Of a stretch of 64,000 nucleotides of DNA, positions 9,201-16,869 are shown piece after piece. The translations under genes were made by a program, and so were the position numbers. Under the pieces are notes generated by a model. That model saw nothing but the letters and a program-made list of their open reading frames with translations. It searched no databases and was not told the origin of the DNA. Origin of the DNA: an uncultured Alistipes sp. GTDB taxonomy: Bacteria; Bacteroidota; Bacteroidia; Bacteroidales; Rikenellaceae. Every line of letters starts with the position of its first letter. The stretch's first letter is position 1. Location of the stretch: assembly GCA_944321945.1 (NCBI GenBank), contig CALUNE010000013.1, forward strand, positions 1-64,000, written 5' to 3'.

Positions 9201-9624
9201 CATCGGCGGCCGCGGCGTCTCGGTGACGCAGGCGCTGATGGACCGTTTCGGCGTGTCGCAGGCCTCGGCCGATGCCCGCGAGGCCGGGGGTATCCGCATC
9301 TCGGAAAAGCAGACGATCTCCGGCGTCAAGGAGTTCTATGCCAACTCGGGCGACGGCATGGGTATGCTCTCGCAATATGTCTACGACATGACGAACGTGC
9401 GTCTGCGCGAGCTGACGCTGGGCTACGACCTGCCGTCGTCGTGGTTCAACAACAAACTCCGTGCGACGGTGTCGCTCGTCGGCCGTAACCTCTTCATGTT
9501 CTACAACAAGGCGCCGTTCGATCCCGAGGTGACCGCCTCGACAAGCACCTACTACCAGAATCTCGACTTCTTCATGCAGCCGAGCGTGCGGACGATCGGA
9601 TTCAGCGTACGGCTTCAATTCTAA
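6259..9624 (+). CDS. SusC/RagA-type TonB-dependent transporter, locus 1
   Basis: The protein has 1121 residues: a signal peptide to about residue 40, then an STN domain (about 48-120, VSLDVQNAAIITVFQSIQQ) that identifies it as a transducing transporter able to signal to FecR. A carboxypeptidase-regulatory-like domain follows (about 130-205, GVSGTVKDDKGMPLVGATV), then the TonB-box/plug start VVVTALGI at 215-222 and a barrel ending in an aromatic residue (VRLQF). It forms the outer-membrane channel with the SusD lipoprotein encoded 12 bases downstream. Substrate is inferred from the linked GH18 enzyme to be an N-glycan or related oligosaccharide. A long open frame on the opposite strand is a compositional shadow. 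Confidence 0.96.
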   Translation: MKKFNLVAGKGGRIVSLCLRSLLLVSMLLSGYSSARAAAQTPQSAPRVSLDVQNAAIITVFQSIQQQTDYSFVYNTSDIDTERKVTVSAHDEALTSVLDRLFAGFDIAYTLRDKHIVLSRKASSSAATPAARNGVSGTVKDDKGMPLVGATVLLKGTTIGVAVDLDGNFSLPQAKPGDVLEISLIGYTKQEIPVTGAVTSLAVVMHEDNEVLDAVVVTALGIKRKEKALTYNVQEVAGSIVNTVKDANFMNSLSGKIAGLQINASASGAGGSTRVVMRGVKSLNGDNNALYVVDGIPLPSLRSKQTEGIYETPDGGDYEGIASINPEDIESMSVLTGATAAALYGSQGANGVILITTKRGEEGRVRVNYSNSTTFSSPFVMPKFQNTYGTDLNSPSMSWGEKLATPSSYDPKDFFQTGFDETNAIGITAGTKRNQTYFSAASVNTRGIIPNNVYNRYNFSLRNTTALIEDRLTLDLGASYMKQYSRNPLIQGIYHNPLIGVYLFPRGDDISKYQVYERYNPSLGYSEQFWGLEFINGVENPYWVVNREIFENNMQRYTFNATLKWDVFDWLSLTGRVRTDNMVMNYTRKIYASSNTLFASEYGNYLNHTSRHSNLYADALLSIDKSFWENAFSVQFNFGASLTDDRNALTGYEGHLAGIPNKFTYNNIVSSDLNTLPMEENYHDQNQAIYATLQLGWKGMLYLDATFRNEWASQLAFTDQLNIFYPSVGLSAVISSMADLSKAGISFLKVRASYAEVGNPPQRFITGANYAIKNGVITTQTYAPASHLRPERTKSFEVGMNAKFLGNKIWLDATYYDTNTYNQLFLYDAPPSTGYKQSYLNAGKVNNWGVEAVAGYKNMWGDFAWSTSFNFSLNRNKIRELVPEGTIDPVTGAEVSLPEVNMDYGGYRVKLRPGGSIGDFYVTGLKTDDQGQIYVDPNGGTVTIDPDTWIYAGNTDARYRMGWNNQFSWKGVSLGVLVDARIGGRGVSVTQALMDRFGVSQASADAREAGGIRISEKQTISGVKEFYANSGDGMGMLSQYVYDMTNVRLRELTLGYDLPSSWFNNKLRATVSLVGRNLFMFYNKAPFDPEVTASTSTYYQNLDFFMQPSVRTIGFSVRLQF

Positions 9625-9636
9625 TACCAACCATTC

Positions 9637-11214
9637 ATGAAAACGACTGTGAACAGAATCAAGATATGGATCGGAGCCGTGACCGCGATGGCCGTTGCGG
9701 CTACCGCCTGCACGGGTGACTTCGAGAGCTTCAATACCGATCCCAACGCCGCCCAGGTGGTGGATCAGGCTTCGCTGATCACCACCATGGAGCTCGACGC
9801 CGCCTATCCGACGACGGGCGAGACGACCGTACCCGTCAATCGCTATCAGACGGGCTGGAATCTGCTGGCCGACCACTATGCCGGCTACATGGCCTGCGCC
9901 AACCACTTCGACGGCGGCAGCAATCCGATGGTCTACAACCTGACGGCCAACAACTGGAGCAATACGGTCTTCGAGGTGGCCTTCACGCAGGTGATGCCGG
10001 CCTGGCTGATGCTCAAGGCGGGCTATGACGAGGGGCTGCTGAGTGCCCATGCCATGGCTGTGGCCGATATTCTCAAGGTGCTGACGCTGCACCGCGCCAG
10101 TGACATGTACGGGCCGCTGCCGGTGCTCCACTTCGGGGAGGCGATCAGCCCTTACGATTCGCAGGAGACCCTCTACCATCACTTCTTCGAGACGCTCGAC
10201 CATTCGATCGAGGCGCTCAAGGCGCAGATTGCCGTGGCGCCGGGCGACAAGTCGCTCGAGAAGGTCGACGCCATCTATGCGGGCGATCTGAACAAATGGC
10301 TGCGCTTTGCCAATTCACTCAAACTGCGGCTGGCGATCCGTATCCGCTACGTCGAGCCCGAACTCTCGAAGCAGTACGCCCGGGAGGCCATCGAGGGCGG
10401 AGTGATCACCTCGACGGCCGACAACGCCATGCTGAAGAGCTATCGCCAGATTACGATCAACAACCCGATGGAGATGATCTGGAATTCGTACAACGACGCC
10501 CGCATGAGCGCCTCGATGGATTCCTATCTGAACGGTTACGAGGATCCGCGGCGTGCCTCGATGTTCCAGCCCGCGACGATCGATGGCGGCGGCTTCCACG
10601 GCGTGCGCAACGGCCTGGGATCCACCGAGCAGAAGTTCTATACGAAGATGTCGGCCCCGAATATCCAGACCGATACGCCGATGAACTGGCTGCTGGCTTC
10701 GGAGGTGGCCTTCCTGAAGGCCGAGTATTGCCTGATGACGGACAACAAGGCCGAGGCGCAGAGCAATTACGAAGAGGGTATCCGGCTGTCGTTTGCCGAG
10801 AACGGACTCTCGACGAACGAGGCCAATAACTATCTTGCCAGCGTGAAGACTCCGGCGACCTTCTCCGATGTTTCGGAGAACCCGACGAAATATTCGATCA
10901 GCGCCCGCGGCAAGGTGTCGGTCAAGTGGCAGAACGACGGCAACGAACTCGAGCGCATCATTACGCAGAAGTGGATCGCCCTCTTCCCGAACGGCATGGA
11001 GGCCTGGGCCGAGTTCCGCCGCACGGGCTTCCCGCAGTTGTTCCCGATCGTGGCCAACAGCGAGGACCCGACCATCAACAAGGAGACACAGATCCGCCGC
11101 ATGGTCTTCCCGAAACTCGAGTACTCGAACAATGCCGGAGCGGTCAATGCGGCCGTGCGGCTGCTCGACGGCCCCGATGCCGGAGGTACGAAACTTTGGT
11201 GGGACAAGAAATAA
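9637..11214 (+). CDS. SusD-like surface lipoprotein (SusD-like_2), locus 1
   Basis: The protein has 525 residues and a lipoprotein signal with the acylated Cys at 25 (AATAC). The mature N-terminus TGDFESFNTDPNAAQ is the hallmark of the SusD/RagB subgroup of Pfam SusD-like_2. The helical TPR-like core contains HRASDMYGPLPV, and the C-terminal region has ERIITQKWIALFPNGMEAWAEFRRTGFP, highly conserved in this subgroup. It acts as the extracellular lid of the SusC channel and captures glycan. The 12-base gap to susC and 33-base gap to the GH18 gene indicate one operon. Confidence 0.95.
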   Translation: MKTTVNRIKIWIGAVTAMAVAATACTGDFESFNTDPNAAQVVDQASLITTMELDAAYPTTGETTVPVNRYQTGWNLLADHYAGYMACANHFDGGSNPMVYNLTANNWSNTVFEVAFTQVMPAWLMLKAGYDEGLLSAHAMAVADILKVLTLHRASDMYGPLPVLHFGEAISPYDSQETLYHHFFETLDHSIEALKAQIAVAPGDKSLEKVDAIYAGDLNKWLRFANSLKLRLAIRIRYVEPELSKQYAREAIEGGVITSTADNAMLKSYRQITINNPMEMIWNSYNDARMSASMDSYLNGYEDPRRASMFQPATIDGGGFHGVRNGLGSTEQKFYTKMSAPNIQTDTPMNWLLASEVAFLKAEYCLMTDNKAEAQSNYEEGIRLSFAENGLSTNEANNYLASVKTPATFSDVSENPTKYSISARGKVSVKWQNDGNELERIITQKWIALFPNGMEAWAEFRRTGFPQLFPIVANSEDPTINKETQIRRMVFPKLEYSNNAGAVNAAVRLLDGPDAGGTKLWWDKK

Positions 11215-11247
11215 GCGACCTTATCCAAGTAAAACAGACTAATCAAG

Positions 11248-13533
11248 ATGAAAAGAGAACTGATTCATATATTGACGGTGATGGCTGGTGCGGCGATGCT
11301 CTTCGCGTGCGAGAAGCAGACGACGCCCGAACCGGTCCGTATCCAGTATCCGGACAAGCAGTCGCCCATCCTGCGTGACGACGCCTACTACGCCCGTCTG
11401 CGCGCCTACAAGCAGACCGATCACAAACTGGCCTTCGGCTGGTACGGTTCCTGGACGGGAATCGGGGCCTCGGAGCAGAGCCGCCTGCGCAGTGCGCCCG
11501 ACTCGATGGACATCATCTCGATCTGGAGCCAGTGGCACAGCCTGAGCTCCGAACAGCTCGAGGACAAGGCCTTCGTGCAGCAGATCAAGGGGACGAAGGT
11601 TGTCTTCTGCATCTCGGCCAAGGACATGCCCGAGGAGTTCAAGGTCGACGGCCAGATCACCGAGGAGGGAATCGTGGCCTACGCCAAGGCCTGGGGCAAG
11701 GACTCGATGGACAAGTACCAGTACGACGGTATGGACATCGACTTCGAGACGGCCGTCGACCACCAGGGCCCGATGAACAAGAATCCGGAGAACTTCAAGC
11801 GTTTTGCCGAGGAGCTGAGCAAGTACATCGGTCCCAAGTCGGGAACGGGCCGCCTGTTCCTCATCGACGGCAACATCGACAGCGACTGGCTGCCGGCCAA
11901 CATCGGCGAATTGTGCGACTACGCCGTCTCACAGGCCTACAACTGCAGCGGTGCCAGCAATCTTCACAACCGTACGCAGAGTGCGGCAGGTCGTGGCTGG
12001 CGTCCCGAACAGATCATCTTCACGGAGAACTTCGAGTCGCTGTGGCAGAGCGGCGGCGCCAACTACAGCCACAACGGCGAGACGATCCCCTCGCTGCTGG
12101 GTATGGCCTACTTTGCCCTCGAGGAGACCTCGGCCGGCTTCGGATCCTACCACATGGAGTATGAGTACGGCAACGCAAGCATGCCCTACAAGTATATCCG
12201 CCAGGCGATCCAGATTGCCAACCCCGCGCCGCAGGGCGACTACACGAAGAACCTCCTCACACTCGATCAGGCCGGCGAGACGACCATCGAACTGACCCCC
12301 TTCCCGTCGGGTGCCGCCGAGGCTGCGGCCATTTCGCTCTCGGGCTCGCTGTCGGCCGTGGCCGCCGCGGAGATGACCCTCCCGCTGATGCTCGACCCCT
12401 CGCTCGTCGAGCCCTACAACGCCTACAACTATACCGAATACGAGGCGATCGATCCTGCAAATGTCACCTTTACGGCTCCGTTCCGCTTTGCGGCCGGCGA
12501 GCAGCACTCCTCCGTGGAGACGCCCGTGCGGATGATCATCACGGGCAAGGGCCTTGAGGCCGGCAAGGAGTATCTGGCGGCCGTGCGTATCGATTACTCG
12601 GGTGTGGCGGGCATCGCCCCGAACACGGCCCGCGAGGTGCTCTACGTGCGGGTGAGCCTGAAATCCAAGCCGATGGCCAATACGGTCACTATCTCGGGCA
12701 AACAGACCGAGAAGCTGGAGATCGTCTCGCTGATCGACGGCACGCTCATCGAGCAGGGAACCTGCGAACTGGCGCTGGGGCTGCAGTACGGCGTACCGGA
12801 GGATGTATCGTTCGCCCTGGAGGTTGACCCGACGCTGGTCGAGGCCTACAACCGCGACAAGGGTACCAGCTACCGTACGCTCGCGGCCGATCAGATGACG
12901 CTTCCCGAAGCCATCACGCTGAAACAGGGCGAGAAGATGGCCGCTCCGATTACGATCGGCGTCAAGGATCCCGCGGCGCTCGAGAGCGGCGACTACATGA
13001 TTGCCTACCGGATCAACCTCGGCAATTCGACAGACTACTGGCTCTATGACGATAAGGTGCTGACGCGTTACATCATCGTCTCGAAGTCGCAGACCAACGT
13101 CCAGGAACGGGTCGATACGGTCGACGGTACGGTGATCGAGGATCGCTCGGGATGGACCTTTACGGCCAATGATCAGGACTACACGAAGGCGATGTTCGAC
13201 GGACAGCTGATCGATGGATTGAAGGCCTTCACGGAGGAGACCCCCGAAATCAAGGTGGTGGTCGATATGGCCAAGGCCCACACGATCGTCGGCTGGCGGA
13301 TGGGATACATCGACTACTCGTTCAAGAATCTGCGCGACATCGAGGTGAGCCTCGACGGCCGGAAGTGGGTGGCGCAGGCGTCGGGTACGGTCGAGCTTGC
13401 GCTCACGGATGGCAACTGGCGTTATCTGCAGTTGCGCAGCCCGGTGGAGTGCCGCTATATCCGCATGACCATCGTTCCCTACTCGTGGGCCTACAACATC
13501 TGTGAGTTTGAGGCCTACGCACCGAAAAATTAA
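11248..13533 (+). CDS. GH18 endoglycosidase lipoprotein with DUF1735 and CBM32-like domains
   Basis: The protein has 761 residues with an acylated Cys at 21 (LFAC). A GH18 barrel occupies about 40-335 and carries the motif DGMDIDFE at 160-167, matching DxxDxDxE with E167 as the acid/base. Such enzymes, for example EndoF or BT_3987, hydrolyse the chitobiose core of N-glycans by substrate-assisted catalysis. Two DUF1735-like sandwich domains follow (about 345-470 and 475-610). The C-terminal F5/8 type C (CBM32-like) domain spans about 625-761 (WTFTANDQDYTKAMFDG to NICEFEAYAPKN). The lipid anchor suggests a cell-surface enzyme that frees glycans for SusCD. It is the longest of the three GH18 proteins here. 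Confidence 0.92.
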   Translation: MKRELIHILTVMAGAAMLFACEKQTTPEPVRIQYPDKQSPILRDDAYYARLRAYKQTDHKLAFGWYGSWTGIGASEQSRLRSAPDSMDIISIWSQWHSLSSEQLEDKAFVQQIKGTKVVFCISAKDMPEEFKVDGQITEEGIVAYAKAWGKDSMDKYQYDGMDIDFETAVDHQGPMNKNPENFKRFAEELSKYIGPKSGTGRLFLIDGNIDSDWLPANIGELCDYAVSQAYNCSGASNLHNRTQSAAGRGWRPEQIIFTENFESLWQSGGANYSHNGETIPSLLGMAYFALEETSAGFGSYHMEYEYGNASMPYKYIRQAIQIANPAPQGDYTKNLLTLDQAGETTIELTPFPSGAAEAAAISLSGSLSAVAAAEMTLPLMLDPSLVEPYNAYNYTEYEAIDPANVTFTAPFRFAAGEQHSSVETPVRMIITGKGLEAGKEYLAAVRIDYSGVAGIAPNTAREVLYVRVSLKSKPMANTVTISGKQTEKLEIVSLIDGTLIEQGTCELALGLQYGVPEDVSFALEVDPTLVEAYNRDKGTSYRTLAADQMTLPEAITLKQGEKMAAPITIGVKDPAALESGDYMIAYRINLGNSTDYWLYDDKVLTRYIIVSKSQTNVQERVDTVDGTVIEDRSGWTFTANDQDYTKAMFDGQLIDGLKAFTEETPEIKVVVDMAKAHTIVGWRMGYIDYSFKNLRDIEVSLDGRKWVAQASGTVELALTDGNWRYLQLRSPVECRYIRMTIVPYSWAYNICEFEAYAPKN

Positions 13534-13554
13534 CCGATCAAAACGAATGAAACT

Positions 13555-14766
13555 ATGAAAATGAAACAGATATGGGCTTCCCTGGCATTGACCGCAGCGC
13601 TTGCGGGCTGCCAGGAGGCCGCCCAGTACGAACCGTCGATCTACATCACGGAGGCACAGCGCGAGCCGGCGAAGATCGTCACGATCACAAAGGCGGGCGA
13701 AAAGGCCACCTTCTCGGTCTCGGCCTCGCAGATCGTCGGCCACGAGACACATGCGACGCTGCAGGTTTGCCCCGAACTGCTCGAGGCCTACAACTCGCGC
13801 TATGGCCGGACGTGTGTGCTGCTCGACGAGAAGCTCTATGACTTCGAAAAACAGGAGGTGACCATCAAGGCCGGCACCAGCGTCTCGGACGAAGCTGAAA
13901 TCGTCGTCAAGGAGGCGCTTCAGCCGGGTACGTTCTACTGTCTGCCGATGCGGATCGTGCAGACCGACGGTTCGATGTCGATCCTCAACGCTTCGAGTAC
14001 GCTCTATCTTGTCTTCCGCGCACCGGTGCACGGCAAGGGAGTCTACATCGGCTCGGGCAACAAGTACATCGTGCCGGGCTTCTACGATCAGCGCGGCCAG
14101 GAGGGTACGCGGGATCTGTCGGCCCTGCCGGAGTTGACGCTCGAGTGCCGGGTCTATGCGAAGAGTTTCCAGAAGAGCGATCCCTACATCTCCTCGATCA
14201 TGGGTCTCGAGGGTAACGTCTGCATGCGTTTCGGCGACGTGAAGATCGGTTACGACGTGCTTCAGGTCTGCAAGGGCGACTACCAGCCGGCGGCGATCAA
14301 CGCTCCGTGCGCCACGAACCAGTGGTACCACGTGGCAGCTGTCTGGACACGCAGTTCGCTGCGCATCTACATCGACGGACAGTTCATCACCGAGACGACC
14401 CACAAGGGTGAAACGGTCGACATCTCGCAGGTCCAGCTCTGGAACAACCGCGGTATCGGCTTCGGACTGGGCTGCGCTTCGAACTACAACGGCAACCGCC
14501 CGATCGACGGCTATCTGGCCGAGGCGCGCGTCTGGACCCGGGCGCTGACGGCCAGCGAGATCGCCAACGTGAAGGATCTGGTAATCGCCGATCCACAGTC
14601 GCCCGATCTGCTGGCCTACTGGAAGATGGACGGCAGCGAACCGGCTTCGATGAACGAACCCTATTCGGGCTGGAACCTGCGCAACAAGGTGGTCGATCAG
14701 ACCGGTCACGGGTATGATGCCTACGGATTGTCCTCCGAGCCGCAGTATCTGGAGGCGACGTGGTAG
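13555..14766 (+). CDS. DUF1735-LamG surface glycan-binding lipoprotein, locus 1
   Basis: The protein has 403 residues with an acylated Cys at 19 (LAGC). A DUF1735 domain covers about 25-155, and a LamG/concanavalin-like jelly roll (Laminin_G_3 type) about 165-390, with the signature WYHVAAVWTRSSLRIYIDG and the ending LLAYWKMDG. No catalytic residues are evident, so it is read as a surface glycan-binding protein that feeds the GH18 enzyme and SusCD. Paralogs with the same architecture occur in loci 2 and 3. It is the last gene of the operon, before a strong terminator. Confidence 0.88.
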   Translation: MKMKQIWASLALTAALAGCQEAAQYEPSIYITEAQREPAKIVTITKAGEKATFSVSASQIVGHETHATLQVCPELLEAYNSRYGRTCVLLDEKLYDFEKQEVTIKAGTSVSDEAEIVVKEALQPGTFYCLPMRIVQTDGSMSILNASSTLYLVFRAPVHGKGVYIGSGNKYIVPGFYDQRGQEGTRDLSALPELTLECRVYAKSFQKSDPYISSIMGLEGNVCMRFGDVKIGYDVLQVCKGDYQPAAINAPCATNQWYHVAAVWTRSSLRIYIDGQFITETTHKGETVDISQVQLWNNRGIGFGLGCASNYNGNRPIDGYLAEARVWTRALTASEIANVKDLVIADPQSPDLLAYWKMDGSEPASMNEPYSGWNLRNKVVDQTGHGYDAYGLSSEPQYLEATW

Positions 14767-14861
14767 CGGTCGTGTGAATTTCGGAACGTCGTTTCCGTCC
14801 GGAAGCCGACTGGTGGAGTTGGGGTTCCGGGAGGCTCCCGGCGGAGCGGCGTTTGACTGGG

Positions 14862-14903
14862 AAAAAGGGGTGGACGGCCTTCGGGTCATCCGCCCCTTTT
14901 TTT
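14862..14903. terminator. Bidirectional terminator between locus 1 and the minus-strand genes
   Basis: A 13-bp stem (14862-14874 with 14889-14901, one wobble) begins with five A and ends in seven T, so it can stop the plus-strand operon and the minus-strand GNAT transcript. Confidence 0.88.
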
Positions 14904-14944
14904 GTGTAGAGTGCCTGGCAGCTGTCGGGATGCCGTTGAGAAAG

Positions 14945-15397
14945 TTATTCTCCGGTCAGATCCATGCGTAGACGCACCATGTGGCGGCACTCCTTGCCGT
15001 TTTCGAAGATTGGGGCGGGGTAGTGTTTGCGGAAATAATCGATGTCGAGGCCGCAGCGGATGAAGCCGCAGCGTTCGTAGAGGGCGATCTGACCCGTTCC
15101 GGAATCTCCGGTGCCGATCTCGAGGATCCGAAACCCCGCCTCGCGGGCTGTCCGGACGGCGTGCCGCAGCAGGGCGGTTGCGATACCCCGGCGCTGATAT
15201 GCCGGCGCTACGGCGATGTTCACCACCTCGGCCGTGAAGGGGCGTGTGTGCAACAACAGGTATTGCCCGACGATCTGTCCGTCGGCGAAAGCGGCGTAGC
15301 AGCGGCTGCGCGGCAGGTAATCGGCAACGGAGGCTTCGGATTCGTCGGCCAGTAGCAGCAGTTCGCGGGAAGGGGTGTCGGTGGAGCGGATTTCCAT
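14945..15397 (-). CDS. GNAT family N-acetyltransferase
   Basis: The protein has 150 residues. The acetyl-CoA binding loop is YQRRGIATALLRHA, preceded by the strand VVNIAVAP. The later GQIALYERCGFIRCG carries the usual Tyr, and the end FENGKECRHMVRLRMDL resembles RimI/YjdJ-like small acetyltransferases. The start at 15397 gives MEIRSTDTPSRELLLLADES; sequence further upstream is low-complexity and overlaps the spacer. It lies 55 bases after the YqaA-like gene on the same strand and is likely co-transcribed with it. The substrate is unknown. Confidence 0.85.
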   Translation of the reverse strand: MEIRSTDTPSRELLLLADESEASVADYLPRSRCYAAFADGQIVGQYLLLHTRPFTAEVVNIAVAPAYQRRGIATALLRHAVRTAREAGFRILEIGTGDSGTGQIALYERCGFIRCGLDIDYFRKHYPAPIFENGKECRHMVRLRMDLTGE

Positions 15398-15452
15398 GAT
15401 GGAGGTGGTTGGCAAGGGTGGGACAGGGAGTGACCGTTTGGACCGTGGCGTG

Positions 15453-15911
15453 TCAGAAGAGCGAGACGACCCCTTCGAACGAGGCCAGAATGACGACATA
15501 GCGCAGCGTCTTGCCCGCGAGCATCGAGCCGGCCGTCAGCCAGACATTGCTGCGCATGAGTCCCAGCACGATGGCAATGGCCTCGCCGATCGTGGGCAGA
15601 AAGGCGAAGAAGGCCATCAGGGCGCCGCGTCCCGCGAGAAATTTCCGGGCCCGGGCCAGCTGACGCGTCGAGACCCCCAGGCGGGTGATCCACTCCGTGC
15701 GTCCGAGTGTTCCGATCCAGTAGCAGGTCATGCCGCCGAGGGTATTGCCCAGTGCGGCGGCTGCGACGCATCCCACCGGATCGAGCCCCATGCGTACCAA
15801 TACGACCATCACGGCCTCGGAGCTGAACGGCAGAATACTTCCCGCAATGAACGCCGAGAGAAAGAGGCCCCAATAGCCCCAGTCGATCAGAAATTCGGTA
15901 ATTGCTTCCAT
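15453..15911 (-). CDS. YqaA/DedA-like (VTT domain) membrane protein
   Basis: The protein has 152 residues with about four hydrophobic segments. The segment GYWGLFLSAFIAGSILPFSSEAVM and the glycine-rich GNTLGGMTCYWIG match the YqaA branch of the VTT/DedA superfamily, inner-membrane proteins implicated in lipid transport. The re-entrant loop motif FLPTIGEAIAIVLGLM contains the conserved acidic and small residues. The ATG at 15911 is supported by a TATCTTTG promoter 43 bases upstream. Role in this organism is unknown. Confidence 0.85.
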   Translation of the reverse strand: MEAITEFLIDWGYWGLFLSAFIAGSILPFSSEAVMVVLVRMGLDPVGCVAAAALGNTLGGMTCYWIGTLGRTEWITRLGVSTRQLARARKFLAGRGALMAFFAFLPTIGEAIAIVLGLMRSNVWLTAGSMLAGKTLRYVVILASFEGVVSLF

Positions 15912-15953
15912 CGTGTTTGGCTTTCGGCCTTCGGAATGAAGACCCTGCGGGAA

Positions 15954-15961
15954 CAAAGATA
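15954..15961 (-). promoter_or_regulatory. -7 promoter element for the YqaA-like/GNAT pair
   Basis: On the minus strand this reads TATCTTTG, an exact TAnnTTTG match. The rest of the 280-base gap up to 16191 shows no gene. Confidence 0.65.
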
Positions 15962-16191
15962 GAAATTTTTTAATTCCATCGCCTCGTTGGAGTTTCCTGC
16001 AATGTCGTATTGATGTCGCATTCGAGGGTGCGGGGCCCGGTTTTCGGCGGGTCCTTCGGCCGTATCACCCGCTTGCGTTCCGGTTGTTGCCCGGTTGCTC
16101 GTTGGCACCACTCGGCGGCTCTTGATCGCCCTTGGCTGCTTTCCCCTCCCTCTTCGGCGCTGTTCTTCGGAGCGGGCTCCTTCGGTGTCGG

Positions 16192-16605
16192 CTACTCTCC
16201 GAGGATCGTGGCGACGATCTGCCGTCCCGCAGCGCGGTTGCGGAACTCGCAGAGGTAGATGCCCTGCCAGGTGCCCAGTCCGAGGCGGCCGTTGACGATC
16301 GGAATCGTGAGGTCGCTCCCCACGAGGGTCGATTTGGCATGGGCCGGCATGTCGTCGTCTCCCTCGAGCGTATGGGCGTAGTAGCTTTCGCGTTCGCGGA
16401 CCAGGTGGTTGAAGATGGCCTCCAGATCGCTCCGTACGTCGGGATCGGCATTCTCGTTGAGGGAAAGTCCGGCCGACGTGTGGCGGATGAACAGATGGAG
16501 CAGCCCGGTGGCGGGGAGCTCCGGCAGGTGGCTGCGGATTTCGTCCGTCACCAGGTGGAATCCCCGGCGGCGGGGCCGGAGCGTGAAGATGCGTTGCTGA
16601 ATCAT
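16192..16605 (-). CDS. YjbQ/UPF0047 family protein
   Basis: The protein has 137 residues, the typical length. Family signatures are LLHLFIRHTSAGLSLNENADPDVR, the DDDMPAHAKSTLVG segment with conserved His, and GTWQGIYLCEFRNRAAGRQI near the end. Members form compact trimers; some have weak thiamine-phosphate synthase activity, but the physiological role is unsettled. The gene is followed by a 280-base gap and preceded by the 16-bp tandem repeat, which lies in its leader. Confidence 0.92.
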   Translation of the reverse strand: MIQQRIFTLRPRRRGFHLVTDEIRSHLPELPATGLLHLFIRHTSAGLSLNENADPDVRSDLEAIFNHLVRERESYYAHTLEGDDDMPAHAKSTLVGSDLTIPIVNGRLGLGTWQGIYLCEFRNRAAGRQIVATILGE

Positions 16606-16664
16606 CGTTGCGGCGGTTTTTGTTTGACGGTTTTCGCTGGACGGTTTTCGTTGCCGGATGTTGC

Positions 16665-16744
16665 GGGCCGGCGGATTTTCGGGCCGGCGGGTTTTCAGGC
16701 CGGCGGATTTTCGGGCCGGCGGATTTTCGGGCCGGCGGGTCGGA
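16665..16744 (-). repeat. 16-bp minisatellite, five near-exact copies plus decayed copies
   Basis: The unit GGGCCGGCGGATTTTC repeats with exact 16-base steps at 16665, 16681, 16697, 16713 and 16729. Decayed relatives continue to about 16805 (for example GGCGGATTTTCGGGTCGG near 16778). A period of 16 is not a multiple of three, so it is not coding. It fills the 264-base gap between the nucleoid-associated protein gene and the YjbQ-family gene. Confidence 0.8.
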
Positions 16745-16869
16745 AGTGGCGGGTTTCGGAGAGGCGGGTTCCGGAGAGGCGGATTTTCGGGTCGGCGGGT
16801 TCCGGGAACGGGCCCCGGGAGGGATTCCGGGGCGACGGGTTTCTCCGGGACGGCCGGGAGCGGGGGGGA

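Noticed and set aside
6307-10203. Minus-strand open frame of about 1300 codons opposite susC and susD of locus 1
   Set aside because: It is a shadow of codon bias in the high G+C plus-strand genes. It is rich in Arg, His and Val without domains, and spans two real genes. Similar frames opposite susC of loci 2 and 3 (19969-23403, 38374-40893) are rejected for the same reason.
11929-14889. Minus-strand open frame of about 986 codons opposite the GH18 and LamG genes of locus 1
   Set aside because: No domain character, no promoter or ribosome site, and it crosses the gap between two clear plus-strand genes.
16606-16869. Pro/Arg-rich frame across the 16-bp repeat on the minus strand
   Set aside because: The 16-base period rotates through all three frames, so a repeated peptide cannot be under selection there.
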